64,000 nt of DNA, from assembly GCF_000566685.1 (NCBI RefSeq), contig NZ_AZQN01000002.1:186001-250000 (forward strand). The letters are read 5' to 3'. Shown one piece after another: positions 1-9,406 of this stretch. Source of the stretch: Dyadobacter tibetensis Y620-1. Lineage in GTDB: Bacteria > Bacteroidota > Bacteroidia > Cytophagales > Spirosomataceae. Under the pieces are notes generated by a model. The model worked only from the letters and a program-made list of their open reading frames with translations. It searched no databases and was not told the origin of the DNA. Position 1 is the first letter of the stretch, and each line of letters opens with the position of its first letter. Made by a program: the position numbers and the translations under genes.

Positions 1-3000
1 TTCCGTTTTGCGAGATCGTGGCACCGAGATGGTTATTATCCCCTCCAGCACCGTTTTGCCAAGCTCCACCCATTGTGAAATAGTTTTTATTCACAAGATT
101 GTTGTCGCTTACTCCGGGATAACCACCATGTGAGGCAGCATAAAACAATGTTTTTGTATTGCCTCCAGTAGTATGGGTATGCAATCCCGGATAATCCAAT
201 GTAGTCTCCCCAAAGCCTGCGATATCTACATTCGACAATCGATTCAAATATCCCGAAGCATAAATTGTTCCATCTGCTCGATCTATCAGATTGGTAGTTC
301 CTGTTACGTCATATCTCATCCAATGTCTACCACTAAAGGTTACAGTGGGATTAAAATTGGCCAGCTTAGTTGCATTAGAAAAAACAGGTCTGTCCCCTGA
401 AGTTGCCTGCACAAGATTGTATCCCGTACCTTTGTACTCATTCCATTGTTGCAGAGTCTGCCCATCTTCAGCCACGGTTGTGCCTGCATCGGAAAACTGC
501 TGTCCTGCTCCATCTGCCCTATACCATGCTGCCGACGCTACATTGCCCGGTCCAGACACAAACCCCGCAAAAGTGAAGTATTGTCCATCGCTTAGGGTAA
601 CATCGGCATAATTATAAGAAATGCCATTTACAAGTAATGTATTGGCAGTCATGTCTGTTCTCATATCCGAGTCGTCAATGGTTGCATCAGCGCTTTGAAT
701 AAGCGTAAGACTTGGAATTCCCGAGGGCCATGCCACACGCACCGTTCCAACGGTTCCGGTATTTTGCACTTTCCAGATGGCTGCAAAACGCAGGTTCAAG
801 GATGGTACACTTGCAAAGTTGAATGATGCGGAAAGCGTTTTGGCCAGTCCGTTATCTCCCCAAATCAGATATTGACCATCAGAAGATAGTGAAGTTAAGT
901 TTCCGACATTGGTATCGGTCAAGCCTGTTGTTGAAATAATCACCTGCTGTCCTTTATTTACGCTGATACTCTGCTTTTGATTTAATGCTGATGCTTCATC
1001 GTTCACAATACCAGCTACATTATTATGATAGGCACTGTTGGTTGTGGAATTCCAGACTATATCCCCATTAGAATTCAGGTAGTTGACTCCTGAAGGTAAG
1101 GTAACCCCATATTTCAATGCCAAATAAGAATCTACCCTATTTCTCTCTGTAGCAGTCAAATTGCCGGCACCGTATATGATCACTTCACCGATATGACCTT
1201 TAAAACCCCAGTCATCACCTCCGGGAGGATTTGTACCTCCATTAGAACCAAAAATATGCCCACCAGTCATCTGACCTCTTGCCGAAACATTATATTGTGT
1301 GCCCAGACCGGCCCCGTTCACACCTTTTCTGATGGAAGTATTGGTAAAAGTATGGTACATGATACTCGGTATTGTAGTAGAAAAATCAATGTTTCCAGGA
1401 TTTGTAATGCCCAGTCCACCTCCCGAGCTATTTCGAGTAGCTACATTTCCACTCACATACAATCCCGGTTGATCCCAGTTTGCACCACTAAATGAGGTAT
1501 TGTTCCTCCCAATGTTGAAATACCTCGTTCCGCTCATCCCCTCTTTGGTCAGGGTGAAAATATCGAAGGAAGTATTTTCCAGGGTCTGTGTAGTGATGTT
1601 GCCGAGCATCTGTTGGATTGCTGTAAAATTTACTCCAGGATTGAAATTGAAGTAGTTTGTACTTCCCTCCTTGAATACTGGGACAGGCGCTGTTCCAATT
1701 TTACCGGAAACAGTACCTCTCGCAACATCTGTCCAAGTGGTTACATTAGTACCATCCCCACCAGCTTTAACCAAGCCTTCATCGGCACGATACCACTGGG
1801 TCAAACCTGCTGTAACACCACCGGGGGCGGGCACCTTGGCCGCAAATGTAAAATACTGACCATTAGTCAGCGTTACATCTACATAGTTGTAATCAACATC
1901 ATTTATCGTAATCTGCGATGTCATTGGAGTCAATATATCGCCAGCACCGATTGTCGGGTCGCTGCTTTGGATCAGGCTCAGGCTTTTAAGACCTTTCGGC
2001 CAGGCCACGCGAACTGTCTCCACAGTTCCCGTATTTTGTACTTTCCAAATAGCCTGAAAATGATGAGAAACCGATGGAAATGCAGAAGTAGCCACAGTTG
2101 GTACTTTGGCTAAACCATTGTCTCCCCAGATCAGATACTGCCCGGCAGTTAATGCAATTCCATTTCCGGAGTTGGTTCCGGTAAGGCCGGTGGTGCCAAT
2201 CAGCACTTGCTGTCCGGGATTCGTACTCCACGATTGTTTTTGCTGCAATGCGCCGTCGTTGGCAATACCAGCGATGTTATTGATATAACCTGTGTTGGTG
2301 GCAGCGGTCCAAACCGGCGATCCTCCAGCATTTTTGTAATCTCTTGTTCCGTTGGCGTATGTAGTACCGTATTTAATGGCCAGGTAAGTTTCTACCCTGT
2401 CCATTTCGTCAACAGTGAGCTTATTTTCAAATATGAGTATTTCGTTCAGTTGTCCGTTGAATGCTCCGTAGTCGCTGTCCCGGCCAATCCTGAATTCATT
2501 GTAGGACGCAGCTGTATTGACATTATAGATCTTCGAGCCAGTAATATCACCTCTTATACCATTAAGAGAAACGGTTGCCAGTGCATGGTTGGCCGATCCG
2601 CCTGCACCATTTTGCCAGCCGCTCCCTGCAATAAAATGCCTTTTAGCTGGCATCATGTCCATACTCAGCCCCTGATAGCCCGGACCACCAGAGGTAAAAA
2701 AGAGTAATTTGTTGTTGGCACTATACATATGCAACCCTGGATAGTTCATGCTGGCATGAAACCCGGCAAATCCATTCCCTTTTTGAACATTCACATAGCC
2801 TGCCGAATAGATGGTACCGTCAGCCCGATCTATATAGCCTGCGCCGGAAGGTGTGTGCTGAAGAATGTCATTGCTTCCGTCAAAGGTGACCGTAGGGTTA
2901 AAGTTGGCTAAAACGGTACCGTTTGAGAAAACCGGCCGTGCTCCAGCACTGGTTTGAATGAGATTTCGCCCTGTACCCAGAGCTTCATTCCATTGATATA

Positions 3001-3241
3001 CTGTTGCATTGTTTGCAGCTAGTGTTGTACCCGCGTCGGAGTATAACGAGCCGTCAGATCGGTACCATGCAGCAGGTGCAATCCCCCCAGGTACATCCTG
3101 CGCATAGAGCTCGAAGGATCCTAAGATCAGGATTAAAATAATAATCCTAAACAGATTATTTTTTGCCCGGTTCAAAAGCACATCCGAAAGCCTAAAATAA
3201 CCGGAATAAAGTGTGTTCATACTAGAATAAAGTGTGTTCAT
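1..3241 (-). CDS. Giant modular surface protein, LamG-like/DUF8202-like repeats (3' end beyond window)
   Basis: An uninterrupted minus-strand frame runs from an ATG at 3241 through the left edge, about 1080 codons, with no stop inside the window. A hydrophobic stretch (IIILILILGSFELYAQ) at about residues 30-45 looks like a signal peptide cut before QDVPGG. The rest is long modules of about 415 aa. Each has a LamG-like part (WYRSDG or WYRADG, then YSDAGTT, then FNPTVTF), then NNIAGIANDG, QKQS, QYLIWGDNGLAK, VQNTGTV, VRVAWP and GQYFTFA, the style of DUF8202 in Bacteroidota secreted proteins. Module 1 spans about 3095-1835, module 2 about 1830-560, and module 3 starts near 555 and continues out of view. 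Two near-identical start contexts lie 21 nt apart in frame (ATG at 3241 and 3220); which is used is unclear. A cell-surface adhesin or carbohydrate binder exported by type IX secretion is the likeliest role; the C-terminal sorting signal would lie outside the window. Confidence 0.8.
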   Translation of the reverse strand, partial: MNTLYSSMNTLYSGYFRLSDVLLNRAKNNLFRIIILILILGSFELYAQDVPGGIAPAAWYRSDGSLYSDAGTTLAANNATVYQWNEALGTGRNLIQTSAGARPVFSNGTVLANFNPTVTFDGSNDILQHTPSGAGYIDRADGTIYSAGYVNVQKGNGFAGFHASMNYPGLHMYSANNKLLFFTSGGPGYQGLSMDMMPAKRHFIAGSGWQNGAGGSANHALATVSLNGIRGDITGSKIYNVNTAASYNEFRIGRDSDYGAFNGQLNEILIFENKLTVDEMDRVETYLAIKYGTTYANGTRDYKNAGGSPVWTAATNTGYINNIAGIANDGALQQKQSWSTNPGQQVLIGTTGLTGTNSGNGIALTAGQYLIWGDNGLAKVPTVATSAFPSVSHHFQAIWKVQNTGTVETVRVAWPKGLKSLSLIQSSDPTIGAGDILTPMTSQITINDVDYNYVDVTLTNGQYFTFAAKVPAPGGVTAGLTQWYRADEGLVKAGGDGTNVTTWTDVARGTVSGKIGTAPVPVFKEGSTNYFNFNPGVNFTAIQQMLGNITTQTLENTSFDIFTLTKEGMSGTRYFNIGRNNTSFSGANWDQPGLYVSGNVATRNSSGGGLGITNPGNIDFSTTIPSIMYHTFTNTSIRKGVNGAGLGTQYNVSARGQMTGGHIFGSNGGTNPPGGDDWGFKGHIGEVIIYGAGNLTATERNRVDSYLALKYGVTLPSGVNYLNSNGDIVWNSTTNSAYHNNVAGIVNDEASALNQKQSISVNKGQQVIISTTGLTDTNVGNLTSLSSDGQYLIWGDNGLAKTLSASFNFASVPSLNLRFAAIWKVQNTGTVGTVRVAWPSGIPSLTLIQSADATIDDSDMRTDMTANTLLVNGISYNYADVTLSDGQYFTFAGFVSGPGNVASAAWYRADGAGQQFSDAGTTVAEDGQTLQQWNEYKGTGYNLVQATSGDRPVFSNATKLANFNPTVTFSGRHWMRYDVTGTTNLIDRADGTIYASGYLNRLSNVDIAGFGETTLDYPGLHTHTTGGNTKTLFYAASHGGYPGVSDNNLVNKNYFTMGGAWQNGAGGDNNHLGATISQNG
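3205..3241. repeat. Tandem 16-nt repeat duplicating the start region
   Basis: AATAAAGTGTGTTCAT occurs at 3205-3220 and again at 3226-3241, a period of 21 nt. Read on the minus strand it gives MNTLYSS followed by MNTLYSG, so two ATGs share one frame. The period is a multiple of three, so copy-number change by slippage would keep the downstream frame. Confidence 0.85.
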
Positions 3242-4413
3242 AATCGATATTTAATTTTAGATACGATAAATGTGTAGTTAACTCTTCATTGCCATATACT
3301 TCATTTGCTTTTAAGGTTTATTGAGAATTTATTTGACTAATTAATAAGTAAAAGAAATAGGAAGATTTGCTATTAAAACACTCTATCTGGCTATATTTAA
3401 GTAGTGTGTATAGGGTGAATTATAAATTTTACGATTGAAACTCTAGTTATTCCTTCGGAAATTTCAGGATGCCTTATAATCTAAAACAGCTTCCGAAAGC
3501 TGGTATTCGGCAATATCTACAGTTAGAATTACTAATTCCCAATGCTGATCATTCTACATCATTTAGAAATTTTCTTGAGATCAGCCTGACGTTTCTACGA
3601 CAATAATCAAGAAGTAATACTTATTTATCTTTGTGCAATTTATTTAATTTGAAAATATTAATAGGTCGAATATCTTATCAATACTAGGCTCTTATTTTAT
3701 TTTATTTCACCTAAAATAGAACCACAAAAGAAAACAACCCACCGAATAAGAAATTCTACCATAAGCTGTCAATAAAGAAAATTTAATATCTAGGTTTCCT
3801 TAAAAGGGGACCAGCTGTATCATGTACTGCGACCTAGAATTGTAGCAATAAAGATTACTCCTTCTTAAATTGTTGCAGTTCTTTTTGACAAAGTAGTACC
3901 CGTATACTCCTATCTCTCCATCTTTGGAATATGAGTACCAGGCGTTCACATATTAAGATTGCGATACTTAATATTTGTTGTTACAGAACAATCATCGGCA
4001 GGAAGGCCTCTGAAATGGTTAGATTATTTTAGAAGCAGAAAAAATTTTAATTGCATGTTTAACCACATTGGTAGGCTCAAATTTCATCTACTATTGAAGT
4101 ATAAAACATGACATTTATAGCGGCATTATGGAAAAGTCAAGAAGAGACTTTACTATGAACTATTCGAAAAAAGAAGCAGGGAATTGAAACTATTTTTCTT
4201 AATGATATTACATATATTATAGAATATAGAAATACTCAGACATGATTTAACTGGTTAAAATGAGTAGATATGGGCGGTTTTCTTATTTAATTGGTGTGAA
4301 AAATTTATCAGCTTACCTATTTGGGAGGCATGCAGTTACTTTATAAAAAAACATGTTCCTAAATTTCCTCCCTCAAAAAATCGGTCTTTGATAAATAAAT
4401 TAATTCTATTTTG
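3242..4413. other. Long AT-rich intergenic region between divergent genes
   Basis: About 1.2 kb separates the surface-protein gene (minus) from the hybrid regulator (plus). It is AT-rich with frequent stops on both strands. The only stretch that reads somewhat like protein is a 45-codon plus-strand frame at 3469-3606, which I cannot identify. The promoters of both flanking genes should lie here, but no box matched the Bacteroidota consensus well enough to name. Confidence 0.6.
3469..3606 (+). CDS. Possible 45-aa small ORF, unidentified
   Basis: ATG at 3469 opens 45 codons to a TAA at 3604-3606. The product starts MPYNLKQLPKAG and ends SLTFLRQ. The composition is ordinary for protein, but there is no clear ribosome binding site, no recognised domain, and the surroundings are non-coding. 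It could be a chance frame in AT-rich DNA or the end of a decayed gene. Confidence 0.15.
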   Translation: MPYNLKQLPKAGIRQYLQLELLIPNADHSTSFRNFLEISLTFLRQ

Positions 4414-7400
4414 ATGCGAAGTAAAATTCATCTTCTGATAGTTTCCTTCTTAATATCTTGTATTCCATATGATGTTTCTATTGCTCAGGTTTTTCGTCAT
4501 TTTTCACAGAAAGAGGGTGCACCGGAAGAAGGCGTTCTCAGCATAGTACAGGACAAAAAAGGTTTTCTTTGGTATGCAACCACAAATGGCTTATACAGAT
4601 ATGACTCTCGTACATTCAAGAAATTTTCTTACAAAGAAGATGATACTACCACCATTAGCTCGAACCTTGTCGAAAGCCTCTTCTGCGACTCAGATGGTGT
4701 TATCTGGGCAGGGACTAGGAATGGATTGAACCGTTATAACAGCAGTCGCAACACGTTTACAAGATTTAAGCATAATCCGAAGGAAGCGGGCTCTATTAGT
4801 GGAGACACCGTTTACTGCATTGCCGAAGACAGTCAAAAAAAACTGTGGGTTGGCACCTCCCAAGGGTTAAATAGTTTGGCGTATGTTGACCAAAAAGTAG
4901 AATTTACCAGCTACGCGCAAACTAAACGTATCAAAGAGACAAAACAAATAAACAAAATAGCAATAGGTGACAACAATCAGTTGTGGCTTGCTACGGTGAA
5001 CGGTCTGTTATGTATGGATCCCAATAACCAGCGAATAGAAATGTTTAGGGCTGATGCTAACGCTCACTTCCCGTTTATTAACAATTTTAAGTCAATATAC
5101 TACGATAAAACAGGCAGTATTTGGTTGGGGATCAAAGAGGGGGGGCTGCTTCGTTACCATCTCTCATCGAAAAAATTTGAACTAAAAGGTAATTTTCTTG
5201 ACAGTAATGGAGAATGGCCGATCGTATCAGGCTTTGCTTCGGACAAACAGGGAAAGATGTGGATCTCCACCTGGTCGGGATTGGTAAACTACGATCGGAA
5301 TACAAATAAGACCCAATGGTATACAAGGGATCTAGGCAACCCATTATCACTTGTCGACAACGTAATTTTGACAATGTATAAAGATACACAAGACGGGATA
5401 TGGTTGGGATGTTATTACCGTGGTATCAGCTATTTAAATGTACGTATATCGCCTTTCAGCAAGTATCCCTTTTACCTGAATTCGTCCCATTCCGGAAAAT
5501 TACTGGACGGGTGGATGGGAATAACTCCTAAGGATAACCTCTGGATAATTGCGGAGGACCGTAGAAAAATGATGATTTATGACAAACAAACTGAAAAAAC
5601 ATCGGTCCACAATCTGAACCTGGGATTCTCCCAACACTCCAATCATTTTTATGTTGATGCAAATCATAACATATGGTATAGCGGGAACAAATCTCTCAGT
5701 AAATACAATATAAACAATAAACAATTCAAGGATTTTAAAATTCCTAATACGTTAGAGCTCCCTCCTAACAGTAGCAGGGTTTACCGTATGATTGAAGACA
5801 AGAAAGAGAAACTTTGGATCGCCGGGGGCTTCGGACTCCTTAGTTTTGACAAAAACAAAGAAACCTTTCATGATTTCGGTATTAAAGATTATATGATCTG
5901 CATTTTCCAAGATAGCAAAGGGAATATATGGAGTGGTGGAAAGGGTATCGTTTGGTTACTTAAAACTGGTGCGTCACACTTTCAGAAAGTTGAAATCGAA
6001 TCTAAGGATAACCCGGGAAAAAGTGACATATGGCGTATTACTGAAGATACCTCAGGAAGAATATGGCTCATCACAAGTGAAAAATTAAAGCTTTATGATG
6101 AAGAACATCATCGAATTACTGTGTATCCCACTGGAGCCGATGCTCTGCCAGAAGATCTGAGCGATATTCAAGCGGATCGTAAGGGATATCTTTGGTTATC
6201 TAGTGGTTCCAATCTTATACGTTATCATCCAGATAATGGAACAACCCGATTATTTACCTATGAAGACGGATTACCTTACCATGCCACACTACGACTTAGC
6301 TCAGCAGTAAGTGATGGTGATGGACTGTTTTACGTACCTGGTAATAATGCGTATTTCTCCTTCAATCCGAATAAGGTCATGGTGGAGTATTATACCAGCC
6401 CAATTGTTTTAACTTCCCTCCGACTTTTCAATAAGGAAGTAAATATAGGCGATCATACGAATATTCTGAATCAGGACATAAGTGAGCAGTCTGAATTGAT
6501 TTTCAGGCACGACCAGAATATTTTTACACTTGATTTCTCAATGCTTAGTTACAATAAGTCGGATCAAAATCGGTACAGCTACAAACTCGAAGGTTTTGAA
6601 AAAAATTGGAATAATGTTGAAATTCCGACAGCAACATATACCAATCTTCCAGCAGGGAAATATACGTTTCTTGTCAAAGCAGTTAATGGCGATGGATATT
6701 GGAGTGAAAATCCACTCCGGGTCAGTATTGTGATTCTCGCCCCCTGGTGGCATACATGGTATGCATATTTGCTTTATGCATTAGTATTCATAATTATCAC
6801 ATATGTAATCGTCCGCTTTTTCTGGTTTAGGAGCACACTAAAAAAAGAGAGTGAGTTACAATTACAGAAACTTACCTTTTTTACAAATGTATCACACGAA
6901 ATACGTACACACCTGTCGCTCATTAACGGACCATTAGAAAAGGCATCCCGCTCACCGCTCATCAATTCGGATACCGGTATCTTCATTGCTCAGGCAAAGT
7001 CCAGTTCTGACCGATTGATGTATTTGGTAGATGAGCTTTTGGATTTTCGTAAACTTGAAAGCGGGCATGTTCAGCTTCAGGTAGCTCCGCATGATATGAC
7101 CAACATCCTGAGAAAAGTATTAGAATCCTTTAAACATGTATTGCTGGAAAAGGAAATAAGCCTGAATACCGATTTTCCCGAAGGACCTGTGATCGTGTGG
7201 GTTGACCAGCATCAGATTCAAAAAGTTTACTACAATTTACTGAATAACGCCGTCAAATTCACTCCTAAGGGTGGACGAATAGACCTAGGCGTTACAGAAA
7301 TTTCCAGCGAAGTATGTATAAAAGTGACCAACACAGGCACTGGCATTGCTCCGGAATACCTGTCACGTATTTTCACCAACTTCTTTCAAATAGATGAGAA

Positions 7401-8433
7401 TCAAGGTGAAAATACCGGTTATGGGATAGGACTTGCTATCGCTAAGGAGGTTGTAGATCAACATTGCGGCGATCTTTCCGTGACTAGTCAATATAGGAAG
7501 TATGGAGATTCGGGCATCACCAGCTTCACTATGAGGCTATTAAAAGGCAAAAATCATTTTAATGATTCTCAAATTTCGGTTGCACCGATCGTCAGTCAAA
7601 ACGAGATTAATGGGAAATCTCATATCGATGACCATATTGAGTTAGTAGGAAAAAAAACGCTCTTGATAATTGAAGACAATACGGAACTCAGAACTTTTAC
7701 AAAGGAAGCGTTCAAGGACAAATATAACATTCTGGAAGCAGAAGATGGAGTGCGTGGACTAGATATGACGAAGGCCCATCTTCCAGACTTAATTCTTTGC
7801 GATGTAATGATGCCTGTGATGGATGGATTAGAGCTGTGCAGGCAAATAAAAGCCGACGCTCGGATCAGTCATATCCCCATATTGCTACTAACAGCCAAAA
7901 GCGGTATTCCCAATATTATTGAAGGGCTGGAAATGGGAGCAGACGATTACCTGGTTAAACCTTATGATCTAGCAGTACTTGAACTCAAGGTGAGCAACCT
8001 TATAAAGGTAAGAAGTTTATTGAGGGATAATAATAGCTCATATCTGGAACCAGGAGATTTGCCCCTCAATGACGTGGACGGAGAGTTTATACTTAAACTG
8101 AAGAATCTTACTATTGATAACTTGGCAAACCCTAAATTCGGCGTCAATGAAATAGCCCTTCAATCTGGAATAAGCGTTTCCGTTTTGTATAAAAAGCTCA
8201 AGGTATTAACAGGCATGACAGTTAACGATTTCGTGAAAGTGTTGCGAATGAAAAGAGCGATGCAATTATTGGAAACTGGCTTACATAACGTTAATGAAGT
8301 AGCCACTGCAGTAGGCTATAATGATACAAAATATTTTAGCAGAGAATTTAAAAAAATATATGGTAAAAATCCAAATGAAATAAGAAAAAGCTCGATCGAC
8401 AATATTGTAGATTACCCGCCATACTCTGAGTAA
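4414..8433 (+). CDS. Hybrid two-component regulator (SusR-like HTCS)
   Basis: 1339 aa. The ATG at 4414 is preferred over the TTG one codon earlier, since it leads straight into a signal peptide (residues 1-25, ending near SIAQ). Residues about 28-690 are two-component-regulator propeller repeats (recurrent GLLRY, LWLGT, IWAGT motifs) forming a periplasmic sensor. A Y_Y_Y domain (YSYKLEGFEKNW) follows at about 715-775, then one membrane helix at about 780-805. Inside the cell are HisKA with His828 (SHEIRTHLS), an HATPase (NNAVKF, GTGIAP, GYGIGLAIA), a receiver with Asp1130 (CDVMMPVMDG) and a C-terminal AraC-type HTH at about 1230-1325. The family senses oligosaccharides and switches on nearby polysaccharide-utilisation genes; no susC/susD pair lies in the window, so the target is not visible. 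The H-box has His where the usual motif has Pro (HEIRTP). Confidence 0.95.
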   Translation: MRSKIHLLIVSFLISCIPYDVSIAQVFRHFSQKEGAPEEGVLSIVQDKKGFLWYATTNGLYRYDSRTFKKFSYKEDDTTTISSNLVESLFCDSDGVIWAGTRNGLNRYNSSRNTFTRFKHNPKEAGSISGDTVYCIAEDSQKKLWVGTSQGLNSLAYVDQKVEFTSYAQTKRIKETKQINKIAIGDNNQLWLATVNGLLCMDPNNQRIEMFRADANAHFPFINNFKSIYYDKTGSIWLGIKEGGLLRYHLSSKKFELKGNFLDSNGEWPIVSGFASDKQGKMWISTWSGLVNYDRNTNKTQWYTRDLGNPLSLVDNVILTMYKDTQDGIWLGCYYRGISYLNVRISPFSKYPFYLNSSHSGKLLDGWMGITPKDNLWIIAEDRRKMMIYDKQTEKTSVHNLNLGFSQHSNHFYVDANHNIWYSGNKSLSKYNINNKQFKDFKIPNTLELPPNSSRVYRMIEDKKEKLWIAGGFGLLSFDKNKETFHDFGIKDYMICIFQDSKGNIWSGGKGIVWLLKTGASHFQKVEIESKDNPGKSDIWRITEDTSGRIWLITSEKLKLYDEEHHRITVYPTGADALPEDLSDIQADRKGYLWLSSGSNLIRYHPDNGTTRLFTYEDGLPYHATLRLSSAVSDGDGLFYVPGNNAYFSFNPNKVMVEYYTSPIVLTSLRLFNKEVNIGDHTNILNQDISEQSELIFRHDQNIFTLDFSMLSYNKSDQNRYSYKLEGFEKNWNNVEIPTATYTNLPAGKYTFLVKAVNGDGYWSENPLRVSIVILAPWWHTWYAYLLYALVFIIITYVIVRFFWFRSTLKKESELQLQKLTFFTNVSHEIRTHLSLINGPLEKASRSPLINSDTGIFIAQAKSSSDRLMYLVDELLDFRKLESGHVQLQVAPHDMTNILRKVLESFKHVLLEKEISLNTDFPEGPVIVWVDQHQIQKVYYNLLNNAVKFTPKGGRIDLGVTEISSEVCIKVTNTGTGIAPEYLSRIFTNFFQIDENQGENTGYGIGLAIAKEVVDQHCGDLSVTSQYRKYGDSGITSFTMRLLKGKNHFNDSQISVAPIVSQNEINGKSHIDDHIELVGKKTLLIIEDNTELRTFTKEAFKDKYNILEAEDGVRGLDMTKAHLPDLILCDVMMPVMDGLELCRQIKADARISHIPILLLTAKSGIPNIIEGLEMGADDYLVKPYDLAVLELKVSNLIKVRSLLRDNNSSYLEPGDLPLNDVDGEFILKLKNLTIDNLANPKFGVNEIALQSGISVSVLYKKLKVLTGMTVNDFVKVLRMKRAMQLLETGLHNVNEVATAVGYNDTKYFSREFKKIYGKNPNEIRKSSIDNIVDYPPYSE

Positions 8434-8714
8434 GCATCTCCATTTTACATCATTAAGTAAAATTAAGCATGGACTTGAGCAGGGGTCCGATTCATTCTTT
8501 TTACCTGGGCATTTTCATATATATCAGACGGAAATTTTTTTCAAGTTGCTTAGGAATGTGAATTTCAGGTTAAAGACGAATCGCTCTATCTGACATGCAG
8601 CAGATTTGTAAAAAATTAGAGACAGTACGTTGGTGTCTCACTAACTTATAATGACAATCAGAATATTATTTTTGATTTGTGAGATAATAGTAAGCGATCG
8701 AGCATCCCCTAATG
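8434..8714. other. Intergenic, nothing recognised except a possible IS end
   Basis: No coding signal is seen. GTAAGCGATCG at 8690-8700 resembles the GTAAGCG-type terminal inverted repeat of IS66 elements and lies just outside the decayed IS66 transposase, so it may be the left end of that element. A matching right end could not be confirmed. Confidence 0.35.
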
Positions 8715-9240
8715 TCATTTAATTAACAGGGTTAAGTATGATTTCCTCCTATGTGAAAGCAATTCGCAGAACTTACAGTCGTAATTGATATCGTTGAGCT
8801 GCCTTAGCACGTCCAGTAGCCAATCATTCGAATTCACCTAGTGTTTTTTTGAATCCAGCAAATATTAAATAGATCCTGGTCGCATTTTGGGTGGTACCGT
8901 GTGTACCGGCGAACCGTTAAAGTACGACATCTCGCTATTTCCGGCCTCAGGCCAATGACCTGATGGCATTTTCGATCAGGTTATTGTCCAGTTGCAGATC
9001 CCCATACAGCATATAATACTCCATGTGATAAGCCGCCTTGATTGTCCATCAAGCGCAAAGCATAAGCTTAGGACTTTCCGATTTTCAATCCTATTCGTTC
9101 AAAAATTTGTTTCTGCCATTGGAACGGTAAGTGATCTACAAACTTAGATACAAGATGAAATACCGGGCCTGATTCATCGAAGAGTTCTCATTAGATCGTT
9201 TTGTCGGGGAACGGACCGATAACTACTCCCTTTTTTTCTT
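8715..9240 (-). pseudogene. IS66-family transposase (tnpC) remnant
   Basis: Several pieces of an IS66 transposase are readable in different frames. Near 9240-9068 the frame reads VVIGPFPDKTI, two stops, then LVSKFVDHLPFQWQKQIFER, matching the conserved SKFVDHLP region. Near 9036-8947 it reads YGDLQLDNNLIENAIRSLA, the IS66 DNNLxENAIRPLA block, ending in a stop; RFAGTH follows in another frame. Near 8850-8715 it reads NDWLLDVLRQLND and ends at a TGA (8715-8717). Several hundred bases between the SKFVDHLP and DNNLIENAI blocks are missing compared with a full transposase. It is clearly non-functional. Confidence 0.8.
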
Positions 9241-9406
9241 GAACGAAGCCGGCACCACAACCCAGACTTCAGTTACTTCCTATTCGGTTACTTTGTATTC
9301 TTGCTCTGATACGCCTTAGGCTCAATGTTCTATAATTCTCTTACTAACTCGTCAGGGAAGTGGATACTACGGTTCGGATGGGTTCTTCCTTATATTTGGG
9401 GAAACA

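Noticed and set aside
173..2911. Several plus-strand frames of 60-166 codons
   Set aside because: They lie antisense to the continuous minus-strand surface-protein frame, which carries clear repeated motifs.
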